Of a stretch of 33,433 nucleotides of DNA, positions 23,876 to 32,559 are shown piece by piece (the stretch's first letter is position 1; the number at the start of each line of letters is the position of its first letter). The stretch comes from Phycisphaerae bacterium (GTDB lineage Bacteria > Planctomycetota > Phycisphaerae > UBA1845): assembly GCA_030429365.1 (NCBI GenBank), contig JAUIEW010000022.1:1-33433 (forward strand). The letters are read 5' to 3'. A program made the position numbers and the translations under genes. Under the pieces are notes generated by a model. It saw nothing but the letters and a program-made list of their open reading frames with translations, made no database searches and was not told the DNA's origin.

Positions 23876-24473
23876 CGGCAGGAGCGATCATCTTGCGTCT
23901 GGGGTTTGCTTTCCGGGCAGCGCGTCGTTCTTCGCGTCGCTGCTGTTTGCGTTTCAAATGCTCTTCGTGTTTGACACGATACGTGGTGACCCCCCACCTC
24001 GTCAAAAAGTACATCGTCAAACCGCCAACCGCGCCAACGATGGTGCACCCCAACCACAGTTCACCGCCAAGTTCGAGCATGAGATGAAGAATGCCATACC
24101 AGAATTCAGCGTTGAAGAAATTCGCGAAGAACCCCCCGCCGTTTTCAAAGGCATGCAGTTTTTCGAGGACGGCAGCCTGACCACCCAGCGACTCCGAACC
24201 CGGCAGAATCATCGCCCCCAACCACCAGCAAGCCCCATAGATCGGCACGAAGGTCAGCGGATTGGTGACCCAGACGATCGGAATGCAGACGGCTTTGTTG
24301 GCTCGAAACAGGGCGGCCAACCCCAGCGCGATCGCCGTTTGCAGGCCCATGGTCGGCGTGAAGCCCACAAACGTCGCCAGCCCGACGCCCAACGCGATCC
24401 GATGGGGTGTGTCATTCGCGTGAAGTACGCGCTTGACCACGAAGGATCGAGCTGATCGCCACATGCCGCTCAC
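23856..24473 (-). CDS. DUF2062 membrane protein
   Basis: A 205-residue inner-membrane protein with the DUF2062 pattern. A short basic N-terminus is followed by HRIALGVGLATFVGFTPTMG and the conserved NPLTFVPIYGACWWLG, with a second pair of helices around residues 130-160 and a highly basic tail (HLKRKQQRREERRAARKANP). The family's function is not established; members often sit near cell-envelope or polysaccharide genes. The GTG at 24473 is chosen because GGGAG lies ten bases upstream. First gene of the operon with the exported repeat protein and maf, driven by the promoter at 24692-24720. Confidence 0.85.
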   Translation of the reverse strand: MSGMWRSARSFVVKRVLHANDTPHRIALGVGLATFVGFTPTMGLQTAIALGLAALFRANKAVCIPIVWVTNPLTFVPIYGACWWLGAMILPGSESLGGQAAVLEKLHAFENGGGFFANFFNAEFWYGILHLMLELGGELWLGCTIVGAVGGLTMYFLTRWGVTTYRVKHEEHLKRKQQRREERRAARKANPRRKMIAPAGEPTSL

Positions 24474-24691
24474 GTTTGAGATTCTCCCTGCGCTGATACT
24501 TCTGAAGATTCTACTGAATTCGGCGGGTGTCCCGTCTCATTCCCAACCCGTCTGCCCCAAGGCGTCCATGCACGCGCCCGACACTGCAAACGCGGCTTAA
24601 CGCACCCAGTGAAAGCAAGAACCCCTCGCCAACCACCATTTGAAGCTGGAAACGGCAGATCATTGCACCCGGATTCGGGACGACTTTTTCT
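24474..24691. other. Leader region of the DUF2062-maf operon, no gene seen
   Basis: About 220 bases between the promoter and the DUF2062 start contain no recognisable gene, repeat or riboswitch. A minus-strand frame at 24511-24726 of 71 codons lacks motifs. Only the GGGAG ribosome site next to 24473 is supported. The long leader is unexplained. Confidence 0.4.
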
Positions 24692-24720
24692 ATTCTAGCA
24701 TTCGAACCGCCGCACGTCAG
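24692..24720 (-). promoter_or_regulatory. Promoter of the DUF2062-maf operon
   Basis: Minus-strand CTGACG (24720-24715) and TAGAAT (24697-24692) are separated by 17 bp. It lies between the end of the GT9 gene and the DUF2062 gene and predicts a leader of about 210 bases. Confidence 0.5.
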
Positions 24721-24787
24721 CCTCAAAGGGCCCGAATTGCCCCCGGGAAGCCGATCTCGCCGGGCGTTTCGCGGTATCCATCACGTA

Positions 24788-25924
24788 TCAATCATTCTTA
24801 TCGACGGATACCCGTTTTTGATCGAGCATCACCCCGACCCGCGTGTAGACCGTCTCAACCTCAAGCCCCTTCATGCAGGAATGGTCGTTTCTACACTGAG
24901 AATGTCGCTTCAGGTAGCACGGCGAACAGTCGAGATCACGCCGAACCACGCTGTCCTGGTGGCCATACGGACCGGTCCGCAGCGGATTCGTCGGTCCAAT
25001 GATGCTCACCATCGGTCGATCGAGGGCAGCGGCAAGGTGCATCGGACCGGAGTCATGGCAAACCACGACCGCGGCTTTCTCGATGATGGCAGCCAGCTCC
25101 CGCAAGTTCGTTGTCCCGGATATATCTACTGGCGAAGTCGTGCATCGGTTCGCAATCTTAGCGCACAACTCGCGCTCGTCGGGCGCCCCCATGATGACGC
25201 TTTGCATCCCTTGCTCGCGCGAAATGCGGTCGATCAATTCCGAAAAACGCTCGGGCAGCCACTGCTTCGTCTCCCACCGCGCCGAGGGCAGGATCGCCGC
25301 GAACGCGGTCCCCTTCGGCAGTTCAATGCCATCGAGAATCGATTGCGCCCGCGAGCGCTCGTCATCGGTGATCGCCAGGTCGATCGTCGGTTTCACCCGG
25401 GTGAAGCCCAGCGCCTCAGCCACCCGGTAGTTGTGCTCGACCGCGTGCTCGTCGGCTGGCCTTTTGGGCAAACGCTTGTTGTAGAAGATCGGCGCCAGTT
25501 CGCGGGCATCCGCAAAACCAACGCGGCATTTCGCCCCAGTGACCCAGGTGAAATATCCGCTGCGAAAAAGCCCCTGAAGATCGATCACCAGATCGAACCG
25601 AGCGGCTTTCAACTGGCGAGTGAATTCGCGAAACGCACGAAATGCCGCCGGCTGACAAAACCAGCGGGCGAGCTTCTTGCGATCGAATTCGATGATTTCA
25701 TCAACATCGGGGTGGTTGGCGACGAGCGGAATAAACGGACTTGCGACCATCCACGCGATGTGCGCTTCGGGAAAGCGCACGCGCAATCCATGCAAAACAG
25801 GAAGCGCGTGCACGATGTCGCCCAGCGAACTCGGTTTGATCAGCAGGATGCGCCGGGCGTCGACTTGGGAGAAATCATTCACGTGCGGCACGTCCTGAGC
25901 GAGTTCGTTGACGGCGAGGCTCAT
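24788..25924 (-). CDS. Glycosyltransferase family 9 (heptosyltransferase-like)
   Basis: A 378-residue GT9 enzyme with the GT-B fold. The N-terminus ILLIKPSSLGDIVHALPVL is diagnostic of heptosyltransferases of the WaaC/WaaF type, with the central ILPSARWETKQWLPERF and the nucleotide-sugar site VVCHDSGPMHLAAALDRPMV followed by GPTNPLRTGPYG. The C-terminal cysteine cluster (DCSPCYLKRHSQCRNDHSCM) is also seen in family members. It should transfer a heptose or related sugar to a lipid-linked core on the cytoplasmic face, which implies lipopolysaccharide-like glycolipids. The ATG at 25924 overlaps the stop of bpt (ATGA), so the start is set by coupling and an upstream ATG at 25954 is not used. Distal gene of the minus-strand run. 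Confidence 0.9.
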   Translation of the reverse strand: MSLAVNELAQDVPHVNDFSQVDARRILLIKPSSLGDIVHALPVLHGLRVRFPEAHIAWMVASPFIPLVANHPDVDEIIEFDRKKLARWFCQPAAFRAFREFTRQLKAARFDLVIDLQGLFRSGYFTWVTGAKCRVGFADARELAPIFYNKRLPKRPADEHAVEHNYRVAEALGFTRVKPTIDLAITDDERSRAQSILDGIELPKGTAFAAILPSARWETKQWLPERFSELIDRISREQGMQSVIMGAPDERELCAKIANRCTTSPVDISGTTNLRELAAIIEKAAVVVCHDSGPMHLAAALDRPMVSIIGPTNPLRTGPYGHQDSVVRRDLDCSPCYLKRHSQCRNDHSCMKGLEVETVYTRVGVMLDQKRVSVDKND

Positions 25925-26679
25925 TCGTAGTCGTTTCGGTCGAACGCCACCCATTCACATTGCCGGTCGAGAATTTCGGCGGGAGCAAAACGCGCCTTGT
26001 ACGACATGGTCTTCGAGCCGGGCACGTAGTACCCGAGATAATAATAAGCGATCCCTTCGCGCCGGCAATGCTCGATCTCCGCAAGGACCGAAAACGTCCC
26101 CAACGACCGCGCCGCTTCATCCGGATCGAAGTACATGTACACCGAGCTGAGCGCGTTCGGCAGATCGTCGGCGATGCTCACGCCGATCAATCGTTCGCCG
26201 AGCTTGTAGCAAAACTCCTTCGCGGTGACCGGCGAACCGTAGAGAAAATCCTTGAACGATTCCCACTCGCGCGACATCGTGTCATCGTGCTGTCCCTCGA
26301 GGTAACGAACGAACAGGTCGAACTTTGCCTTGGTCGGTTTGTAGTCCCCTTCGACAACGGTGACGTCGTTGTTCTTACGCCAGATGCGGCGCATCGACTT
26401 GCTCTGCTCAAACGCCTCGACGGGAATCCGCATCGGAATGCAGCGATCACATTCCTCGCATGCCGGTCGATAGAAGACCCGACCGCTGCGCCGAAATCCG
26501 CGATCCATGAACGCGCGATAGATGTCGGCTTCCATCTCGGTATCGACGAAGAAACCTTCGCTGCTGGCAAGCTGCTCGGGCAGGTACGGGCATTGTTCGC
26601 GCCCGCTGACGGGGAGCGAAGACTCAGCCAGAAAACCATCGACAATGGCGTCGGATTCGTTGGGTTTGAACGGCTTCAT
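25921..26679 (-). CDS. bpt: Aspartate/glutamate leucyltransferase (N-end rule aminoacyl-tRNA-protein transferase)
   Basis: A 252-residue protein of the Bpt/Ate1 family, which transfers an amino acid (leucine in characterised bacterial Bpt) from tRNA to proteins with acidic or modified N-termini, marking them for ClpS/ClpAP degradation. Motifs: CPYLPEQLASSEGFFVD near the N-terminus, the cysteine cluster CEECDRCIPMRIPV, SSVYMYFDPDEAARSLGTFS, and YYYLGYYVPGSKTMSYK. Length is normal. It is translationally coupled to the GT9 gene downstream (ATGA overlap) and follows the DUF554 gene by 55 bp. The genomic link to glycan genes has no obvious functional reason. The transferred amino acid (Leu versus Arg) is assigned from the bacterial family, not from sequence proof. 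Confidence 0.92.
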   Translation of the reverse strand: MKPFKPNESDAIVDGFLAESSLPVSGREQCPYLPEQLASSEGFFVDTEMEADIYRAFMDRGFRRSGRVFYRPACEECDRCIPMRIPVEAFEQSKSMRRIWRKNNDVTVVEGDYKPTKAKFDLFVRYLEGQHDDTMSREWESFKDFLYGSPVTAKEFCYKLGERLIGVSIADDLPNALSSVYMYFDPDEAARSLGTFSVLAEIEHCRREGIAYYYLGYYVPGSKTMSYKARFAPAEILDRQCEWVAFDRNDYE

Positions 26680-26734
26680 TGCTGCATCATATCAACCCCG
26701 CCCGACCGGAAGTAGACACCCCTTTTAAAGCCCC

Positions 26735-27520
26735 TTACGGGTTTGTAATCAGCAATCCCGGCTTGATCTGCTCGACAATCCAGATGAGGCCAGGCGCGAC
26801 GAAAATCGCCGGCAGCATGTTGGCCACCGGTATCCGCTTGATGTCCAGAATCATCAGTGCCGTCGCCAACAACAGCACACCGCCCACGACGTTCATCATG
26901 TCCACCGACAACTGCGGAAGTTGATCGGCGCAGTAATACGCCGTCACCGCCAACCCACCCTGAAACAACACCACCGTCAAAATGCTGAAGGCCACGCCCA
27001 CGCCCAAGGAAGCCGTCAGCGCGATCGAACAGAATCCATCGAGCAGCGACTTGATGTACAGGTAGCTCGGATCGCCAGCCCCTCCGTTCTTCAGACACCC
27101 GAGCATCGTCAGTGGCCCGACGCAGAAGATCACGCTGGCCGTCAAGAACCCTTCCGCGAACGTCTTGCCATCACCGGTGGCGAATCGCTCGTGAATCTTT
27201 TCGCCCAAACGTTCGATGCCCTCGTGCCAACGCATCAACGTGCCCGCGATCGACCCGATGATCAGCGATGCAACCATCACCAGACCGAGCATTGCGCCGT
27301 AGGTCTTGCCCGCATCGCCCGCAGGCATGTTCGTCTGCACCATCGTGCTCATGCCTAGTACGCCCGCATCGACGCCCAGCGTGATGGTGATCAGACCAAG
27401 CACATCCAGAATGATCCGCTGAATGCGCTCGGGCAGACGATGACCCGCGAGAAGCCCGACGGCGCATCCGCCAGCCACCGCGAGGGCATTGATGATCGTA
27501 CCGTTGAGAATGTTCCACAT
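26735..27520 (-). CDS. DUF554 family membrane protein (possible transporter)
   Basis: A 261-residue polytopic inner-membrane protein. The family N-terminus NGTIINALAVAGGCAVGLLA is present, with later segments GEKIHERF, FLTASVIFCVGPLTMLGCL and GDPSYLYIKSLLDGFCSIAL that match the DUF554 (YdfK-like) pattern; about seven hydrophobic helices. The function is not established. The ATG at 27520 has GAGG six bases upstream; a longer frame reaching 27682 contains no conserved sequence. It lies between the glycosyltransferase (60-bp gap) and bpt (55-bp gap) on one strand, so it is probably in the same transcript. Confidence 0.88.
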   Translation of the reverse strand: MWNILNGTIINALAVAGGCAVGLLAGHRLPERIQRIILDVLGLITITLGVDAGVLGMSTMVQTNMPAGDAGKTYGAMLGLVMVASLIIGSIAGTLMRWHEGIERLGEKIHERFATGDGKTFAEGFLTASVIFCVGPLTMLGCLKNGGAGDPSYLYIKSLLDGFCSIALTASLGVGVAFSILTVVLFQGGLAVTAYYCADQLPQLSVDMMNVVGGVLLLATALMILDIKRIPVANMLPAIFVAPGLIWIVEQIKPGLLITNP

Positions 27521-27579
27521 AACCCGCCTCGAACCATCGGTCGCGCCACCGTGGGCGTCATTGCAATCGAGGTTAGCTG

Positions 27580-28782
27580 CTATTGGGAGGCGAGACAAAT
27601 CTGCGGGATGGGTGATGGTTCGGGCGATGCAGCCGGCTGCGTCATCACGATGTCGCAGAGGCGATTGGTCACCGACTGCCACGATTCGCCGGCCATCGCT
27701 TTGCTTCGCTTCCGGCGGGCGTCGTCGTTGTTCGATTCGATCGCCGAGCGGCAGGCATTTGCAAACGCGTCGGGGGCGTCGGTCAGCGAAACGAATTCGT
27801 CGTATCGCCTGACTTCGGGCAGGTCGGTCGAAACCACCGGCAGGCCAGCCGCCAGGTACTCGCGCAGCTTGATCGGGTTGACGCTTTCAGTGAGTTGGTT
27901 GCGCACGAAAGGAATCAGACCCACATCAAACGACGCGAGGTATCCCGGCAGCTCAGCGTAGGGCTTGCGCCCCAGCAAATGCACATTGGAAAGGTCGGCC
28001 AGCCCCCCTGCGTCAACGCGAACGTCACCGATTAAGACGAACGACATATCGGGCATCCGGGTCGCCACTTCGCTGACGAGTGGCACGTCAAACCAATGAT
28101 CGATCAGACCGACAAAACCGGCGATGGGCCGTGGAATGTTCTGCAATGCTTCGGGTTGTGCGCGATGATCCAGCGCAGATGCGAAGTGATCATAGTCAAC
28201 GCCGTGACGAACGAGATGCACGTTGGAATGCAGTCGTTGGCATTTCTTCAGCAGCGGTTTGGATGTGGCTAACACGACATCGGCTTTGCTTGCCAACCGC
28301 GCTTCTGCCGCGTTGATCGCATCGGCATCAAAACCCTCAAACGCCGCGAAGTCATCGACGCAGTAATAAACCAAACGCTCCTCGTCGAAACGGCCCGCCA
28401 GAAAATCCACGTCGGGGGCGAACGTCCAAAGCTGCACGGGCTGATTCGGTTTTCGCATCGTGCGGACAGCCCGCTTGATCTGCGACACAACGAGACGCTC
28501 ATTCAGCTTGCGTACACGACGATCGCGCGCCCCGGGAATCACCAGCGGCGTCAGTTGCGACATGCGCTCGTGAATGGGGCGAAGACCACTGGCCACCCGC
28601 TTCAGCGCTCCCAGCGCCGAACGGGCATCCTTGCGATTCAATGAGGGCCTGCGCGAACCGTGATAGTTCACCCACAGGACATCGTTCGTTTGTGAGAGGA
28701 TGCGCATCACCTGGTGCTTGCTCGTGGGATCAATGTCCCACGAACTGGCGATGCAGATGATGAGTCGGTCTTTTAGAGGCAT
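27580..28782 (-). CDS. GT-B glycosyltransferase of exopolysaccharide type
   Basis: A 400-residue protein with the two-domain GT-B (GT4-like) layout. The N-terminal acceptor domain contains IICIASSWDIDPTSKHQVMR, and YYCVDDFAAFEGFD is a segment shared with TuaH/EpsH-like transferases. The C-terminal donor domain has IAGFVGLIDHWFDVPLV, LLGRKPYAELPGYLASFDVG and the sugar-nucleotide motif ESVNPIKLREYLAAGLPVVS, where the first Glu of the E-x7-E pattern is visible. It should add a sugar to a lipid-linked glycan at the inner membrane. It follows the tyrosine kinase gene by 36 bp, so it belongs with the export genes. No strong ribosome site is visible at ATG 28782. Confidence 0.87.
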   Translation of the reverse strand: MPLKDRLIICIASSWDIDPTSKHQVMRILSQTNDVLWVNYHGSRRPSLNRKDARSALGALKRVASGLRPIHERMSQLTPLVIPGARDRRVRKLNERLVVSQIKRAVRTMRKPNQPVQLWTFAPDVDFLAGRFDEERLVYYCVDDFAAFEGFDADAINAAEARLASKADVVLATSKPLLKKCQRLHSNVHLVRHGVDYDHFASALDHRAQPEALQNIPRPIAGFVGLIDHWFDVPLVSEVATRMPDMSFVLIGDVRVDAGGLADLSNVHLLGRKPYAELPGYLASFDVGLIPFVRNQLTESVNPIKLREYLAAGLPVVSTDLPEVRRYDEFVSLTDAPDAFANACRSAIESNNDDARRKRSKAMAGESWQSVTNRLCDIVMTQPAASPEPSPIPQICLASQ

Positions 28783-28818
28783 GGTGGGCGCAGATGTTTC
28801 CGGCGCGGGCCTATGGAA

Positions 28819-29733
28819 TTAGCGCGGGTTCCTCGACTTACCCGGACCACTTCGCGAATAACCGTAGCGATAGTAATCGTAAGCGTAGCGGTAACCGTAT
28901 CCGCCGGACGGGCGCTCGTCCTGGCCAATCAGGAGACATCCGAGGATCGGAATCTTGTTGACCCGAAGCAGACGCACCGCGCGGCGGGCATATGCCTCGG
29001 GCGTAAATTTCAAACGCACCAGCAGAATCACGCCATTGCACATCTGCCCGATGATGCCGACGTCGGTCACTGTCGTCGCGGGCGGTGTATCAATGAACGT
29101 GTAGTGGAATTCGGATTGGAACCGGCGCAAAGTGGCAGCCGACTGCGGCGTCGCCAGCAACTCTGCGGCAGATCGTCCGTTGGTCTGTCCTGCATTGGCA
29201 AGATAAAGGTTCGGAACACAGGTCGGCTGAACGACGTCTTCATAAGTCGCAGCCCCACGAAGCAGGTCCGCAAGTCCCGGGCGCTTCTGCGAATCGAAAA
29301 GAAGTCCCAGACGACTTCGCCTGAAGTCGCAGTCGACGATCAAAACCTTGAAGTGACGGATTTCGGCCATGATCATGCCCATGTTGGCCGTCGTCACGCT
29401 CTTGCCTTCGCGCGGAATGGCGCTGGTAATCGCCAACACGCGATGGTCGTTTTGCGGATTCTGCGTGAGCAGTCGGGTGCGCAGCGAGCGATACTGTTCG
29501 GAGATTGCCGACGAGCGGCTGTAATACGCGACAACCGACTCATGAATGCCCTGCTCCAACATGAGTTCGGGCGTTGGCGGTTCGACGACGCGAAAGTCGC
29601 TCACCTGCTCGTCTGACTGGACGTGCTCGCCACCGGGCGGGTCGAGTAGCGCCGTTGCGGTTCCGCCTTCTTCGGCCAACCGCCGGCGTCGTTCGTCTTC
29701 TGCTCGCTTCAGTGCTTCCGCGATTCTTCCCAT
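28819..29733 (-). CDS. Cytoplasmic BY-type tyrosine autokinase for polysaccharide synthesis
   Basis: A 304-residue stand-alone kinase domain of the CapB/CpsD/Wzc-C type. Walker A SAIPREGKSVTTAN (around residue 110), Walker A' VLIVDCDFRRS (around 130) and Walker B YTFIDTPP are present. The extreme C-terminus is a tyrosine cluster (eight Tyr within 16 residues, GYGYRYAYDYYRYGYS), the expected autophosphorylation tail. The N-terminal EALKRAEDERRRR is typical of the XrtA-associated and CpsD-like forms. No chain-length (Wzz) domain is fused or encoded next to it. ATG 29733 is preferred to the TTG at 29766. It should regulate polymer length and export with the Wza-like lipoprotein immediately upstream. 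Confidence 0.92.
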   Translation of the reverse strand: MGRIAEALKRAEDERRRRLAEEGGTATALLDPPGGEHVQSDEQVSDFRVVEPPTPELMLEQGIHESVVAYYSRSSAISEQYRSLRTRLLTQNPQNDHRVLAITSAIPREGKSVTTANMGMIMAEIRHFKVLIVDCDFRRSRLGLLFDSQKRPGLADLLRGAATYEDVVQPTCVPNLYLANAGQTNGRSAAELLATPQSAATLRRFQSEFHYTFIDTPPATTVTDVGIIGQMCNGVILLVRLKFTPEAYARRAVRLLRVNKIPILGCLLIGQDERPSGGYGYRYAYDYYRYGYSRSGPGKSRNPR

Positions 29734-29802
29734 TCTCGAATCTCTCACTGGTGACGACGACTTCAAGTCGAGTCAATCGTCAAAGGTCAATCCTCAAACC
29801 GA

Positions 29803-30591
29803 TCAATCGTCTTGGTTGCTGTACTCTTCCGTCGAATCGATGAGACCCGCGGGCGTGTTGTACGCCTGGATCACCGGCTGGAATGGGAAAAGCACTTCCT
29901 GGACGCGCAGTCCAAGCCATCCCAGCGGCGTCGGTGGCACAAGCACAATATCATTGGGCTGCAGGAGCACGTTTTGGCTCGTATCGCCCGTACGGATCAT
30001 GCGGTCGATGTCCACCACAATCTTGTGGCGTTCCTCTTCATTGGGACTGCTGCGGATGACCTGCACCTTGTTGCGCCACGCAATGAACGACATGCTGCCT
30101 TTGGCGAGCACATCCAATACCGTGTCACGACCGGTGTATGGCATCGCCGTCCACGAATCTGCGACCACGCCGCCCTGACCGTTTGCATTGCCCCCGCGCA
30201 CCTGACCCGCGAGGTAAATCTTCTTGGACAAGTGACTGGCAACTCGGACCTGAACTTTCGGATCTTCGTAATACGGTTCGAGCAGTCGGGTGACCTTGGC
30301 CGCGATCTCTTTCTCGGTCATGCCCACAACTTTGACCGGACCGAGCAACCGAAGGGCGATCTTTCCGTCCGGACGAATCGTCTGCCGAACGCGATCAATC
30401 TCCAGCACCTGCGGCGCAGAAATCTCAATGACATCGGGGATGCCAACGCGATACTCGATCGCGGAGACTTCGTGCTCATGCGCTTTGAGAAACGAAACAA
30501 TGTCGTGGTGTTTCGATTGGCATCCCGTCACGGTCGCCAAGCAAACCAACCCCAACACGAGCAGCACCGGATTTCGACGAAGTAACTTCAC
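29803..30591 (-). CDS. Polysaccharide export outer-membrane lipoprotein (Wza-like)
   Basis: A 262-residue lipoprotein. The GTG at 30591 (GGAG nine bases upstream) gives an ideal lipoprotein signal peptide, MKLLRRNPVLLVLGLVCLAT followed by VTGC with Cys24 as the lipidation site; a GTG at 30606 is the alternative. The Poly_export domain starts at YRVGIPDVIEISAPQV and contains the IRPDGKIALRLLGPVKVVGM and KVTRLLEPYYEDPKVQVRV segments. A SLBB-like repeat follows (IYLAGQVRGGNANGQGG, TVLDVLAKGSM) before NVLLQPNDIVLVPP. It should form the outer-membrane channel for exopolysaccharide. First gene of the minus-strand run with the tyrosine kinase. Confidence 0.93.
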   Translation of the reverse strand: MKLLRRNPVLLVLGLVCLATVTGCQSKHHDIVSFLKAHEHEVSAIEYRVGIPDVIEISAPQVLEIDRVRQTIRPDGKIALRLLGPVKVVGMTEKEIAAKVTRLLEPYYEDPKVQVRVASHLSKKIYLAGQVRGGNANGQGGVVADSWTAMPYTGRDTVLDVLAKGSMSFIAWRNKVQVIRSSPNEEERHKIVVDIDRMIRTGDTSQNVLLQPNDIVLVPPTPLGWLGLRVQEVLFPFQPVIQAYNTPAGLIDSTEEYSNQDD

Positions 30592-31017
30592 GGATGGTAT
30601 CTCCACCGAAGTTGCACGCCCGTTGCCTGCAATTGCCAGGCGGGCGTATGTATCCTCTTTGGACCAACCGCTCGACGTAGTTACCGGTCTTCGGCGTCAT
30701 CGCCACCGGCGCGAGATATCGGTCGTCCGCAGGATTTATCGGGAGAAGACGCGTCGCGCTGAACCCGAGTTGCGAATATTCGCGATGATTTCGGACGTTC
30801 ACCCTCAAACCGTCGTATCTCGCTGAACAACCCACAATTATTGGCCGTCCTTATCTTCAGGGCGTATGCCCTACGACCGATATTCCTAGGACCTATATGC
30901 GCCCGTTCGATGGCGAGATCACAGTGATCGCCGGATTTCGGGGCAGTGACCTGATCGACGCAGTTGAATGCATGAGGGTGAGCGACCGCGTTTGCCCGCA
31001 GCTATGAGGCACAGCCA
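30592..31017. promoter_or_regulatory. Divergent control region between the Wza-like and ExeA-like genes
   Basis: About 425 bases with no convincing gene; a minus-strand frame at 30476-30835 overlaps the lipoprotein gene and lacks motifs. The GATCAC-A-GTGATC palindrome (30917-30929), flanked by GGC/GCC, is the clearest possible operator and lies about 90 bp before the plus-strand start. A second short inverted repeat, AGGGCGTATGCCCT (30859-30872), is nearby. A TATATG at 30894-30899 could be a -10 for the plus-strand gene. No confident promoter for the minus strand was found. Confidence 0.45.
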
Positions 31018-32559
31018 ATGTACGCATCTTTCTTCGGACTCCGTGAACTGCCGTTCAACAACACGCCTGATCCGAGGTTCTTCTTCTCGACACCCGATCA
31101 TGAAGAAGCGCTGGCATCGCTGATCTACGCCATCGCAGAAGGTAAAGGGTTTGTCGTGCTGACCGGTGAAGTCGGGGCGGGCAAGACGCTCGTCACCCGT
31201 TTGATGCTGCGCCATTTTGGCACGGGCATCGCATTCGCCAGCGTCAACAACTCGCAGATCAACGCCAACGAACTGTTGCACACGGTTTGCAGCGAATTCA
31301 ACATCGACGCGCCGGCCAGCGCCACCAATGTTGAATTGACGCGCATGCTTCAGGACTTCTTGCTCTCAAGCTTTGCGATGAACAAACCTGTCGTGCTGAT
31401 GCTCGACGAAGCGCAGGCCCTGACCCGTGAAGCATTCGAACAAATCCGCATGATCGGAAACCTCGAAGCCGACGACGCCAAGCTCTTGCAGATCGTCATC
31501 GTCGGTCAGCCCGAACTCAAGGAAATGTTTGAAGCCAACGACATGCGCCAGTTGCGACAGCGCATCTTCCGCAGCTTTCACCTCGGCGCGCTCACCCGCT
31601 CGCAAACCGAAGGCTACATCTTCCATCGACTCAGCGTTGCCGGTGCAACCTTTCCGGAAAAAATTCTCAGCGCTTCGGCAATCGATGCCATCTTCGAATA
31701 TTCGCAGGGTCTGCCGCGTTTAATCAACACGCTTTGCGACAACGCGATGCTCAGTTCATACGCAGCCGACACGACCGAAATCGATGGCCCGTTCATCAAG
31801 AACGTCATCGCCCAGATGATGACCGTGGCGCAAGGCGGATCGAAGTTCGCCTCGCCGCGCGTGAAGCCACCAGCCAACTGGCAATCGGGCAGCACCGCTT
31901 CTCAACCAACCGAAATCGTGCCATCGACAATGACACCGGCGGCCAAAGCCAAAGAAGAAGCCGCCGAGTTTGAACAGCGACTTCACGCACCGATCACGGC
32001 ATCGGAGATTGATTCGGTCGTTTCGCCAACGGCGGCTACGGGCGGGACCGAACAGGTCGCCACCACTGCCGACACCGCTCAGATGCGACGCCTGGCTGTT
32101 TTGGTGCGACGCTTGTTGGCTGAAACGAAGGCGGCCACCGAAGACGTACGCTCGGTCGTCAGTGAATCCCGGACAGCAAAGCAGGCAGCCGAACGGACGC
32201 TGACGCGCCTCAGCGAGCAGACCGCCCGCACGGGTCGCCTGACAATCTCGCTCCGCAACGTGTTCGATAACCTCGAGAATCGGGCGATGCGACTCAGCCA
32301 GCGAAGCGGCGATACAAACGGCAAGAATTCCGCCAAGGCCATTGATGCGACGCAGCGTCGCGCCAACTCCAAGTCATTCGACCAGGCGCTGCTGCGAAAC
32401 CGGCGGTCACTCGATGAAATCCGCTCGATGATCGAAAGCGCACGCAAAGGTGACGCTGCTTCGGATGCGGAGTCCAAGAGCAAATCAGCACCGTCCAGCG
32501 ATCTGGCCAAACAGGTGCGCGAACTGGCAGACATGTGCCGCGGCGCCGCCATGTCGTAG
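31018..32559 (+). CDS. ExeA/GspA-type AAA+ ATPase with C-terminal coiled coil
   Basis: A 513-residue protein. The N-terminus MYASFFGLRELPFNNTPDPR is characteristic of ExeA-like ATPases. Walker A GEVGAGKT is at 50-57, Walker B VVLMLDEAQ with Asp130-Glu131, then IVIVGQPEL and FRSFHLGALTRSQTEGYI, and the AAA+ part ends near 270. A Pro/Ala/Thr linker leads to a heptad-rich region (about 350-500). Unlike ExeA itself it has no obvious peptidoglycan-binding domain. Related ATPases occur in exopolysaccharide/XrtA-type loci beside Wza-like and BY-kinase genes, which matches this neighbourhood. GAGG lies eight bases before the ATG. A strong terminator follows, so it is a single-gene unit divergent from the export genes. 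Confidence 0.9.
   Translation: MYASFFGLRELPFNNTPDPRFFFSTPDHEEALASLIYAIAEGKGFVVLTGEVGAGKTLVTRLMLRHFGTGIAFASVNNSQINANELLHTVCSEFNIDAPASATNVELTRMLQDFLLSSFAMNKPVVLMLDEAQALTREAFEQIRMIGNLEADDAKLLQIVIVGQPELKEMFEANDMRQLRQRIFRSFHLGALTRSQTEGYIFHRLSVAGATFPEKILSASAIDAIFEYSQGLPRLINTLCDNAMLSSYAADTTEIDGPFIKNVIAQMMTVAQGGSKFASPRVKPPANWQSGSTASQPTEIVPSTMTPAAKAKEEAAEFEQRLHAPITASEIDSVVSPTAATGGTEQVATTADTAQMRRLAVLVRRLLAETKAATEDVRSVVSESRTAKQAAERTLTRLSEQTARTGRLTISLRNVFDNLENRAMRLSQRSGDTNGKNSAKAIDATQRRANSKSFDQALLRNRRSLDEIRSMIESARKGDAASDAESKSKSAPSSDLAKQVRELADMCRGAAMS

Noticed and set aside
24737-25930. A 397-codon open frame on the plus strand
   Set aside because: It is exactly antisense to the GT9 gene, has no recognisable motif and is rich in His/Arg, as expected for a shadow of a GC-rich gene.
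26735-26765. A small hairpin plus T run at the end of the DUF554 gene (minus strand)
   Set aside because: Only three uninterrupted base pairs and a weak T run, and it overlaps the stop codon, so it is unlikely to terminate transcription before bpt.
30476-30835. A 119-codon minus-strand frame upstream of and overlapping the Wza-like gene
   Set aside because: It overlaps the lipoprotein signal peptide in another frame and has no motif or ribosome site, although part of it looks mildly protein-like.
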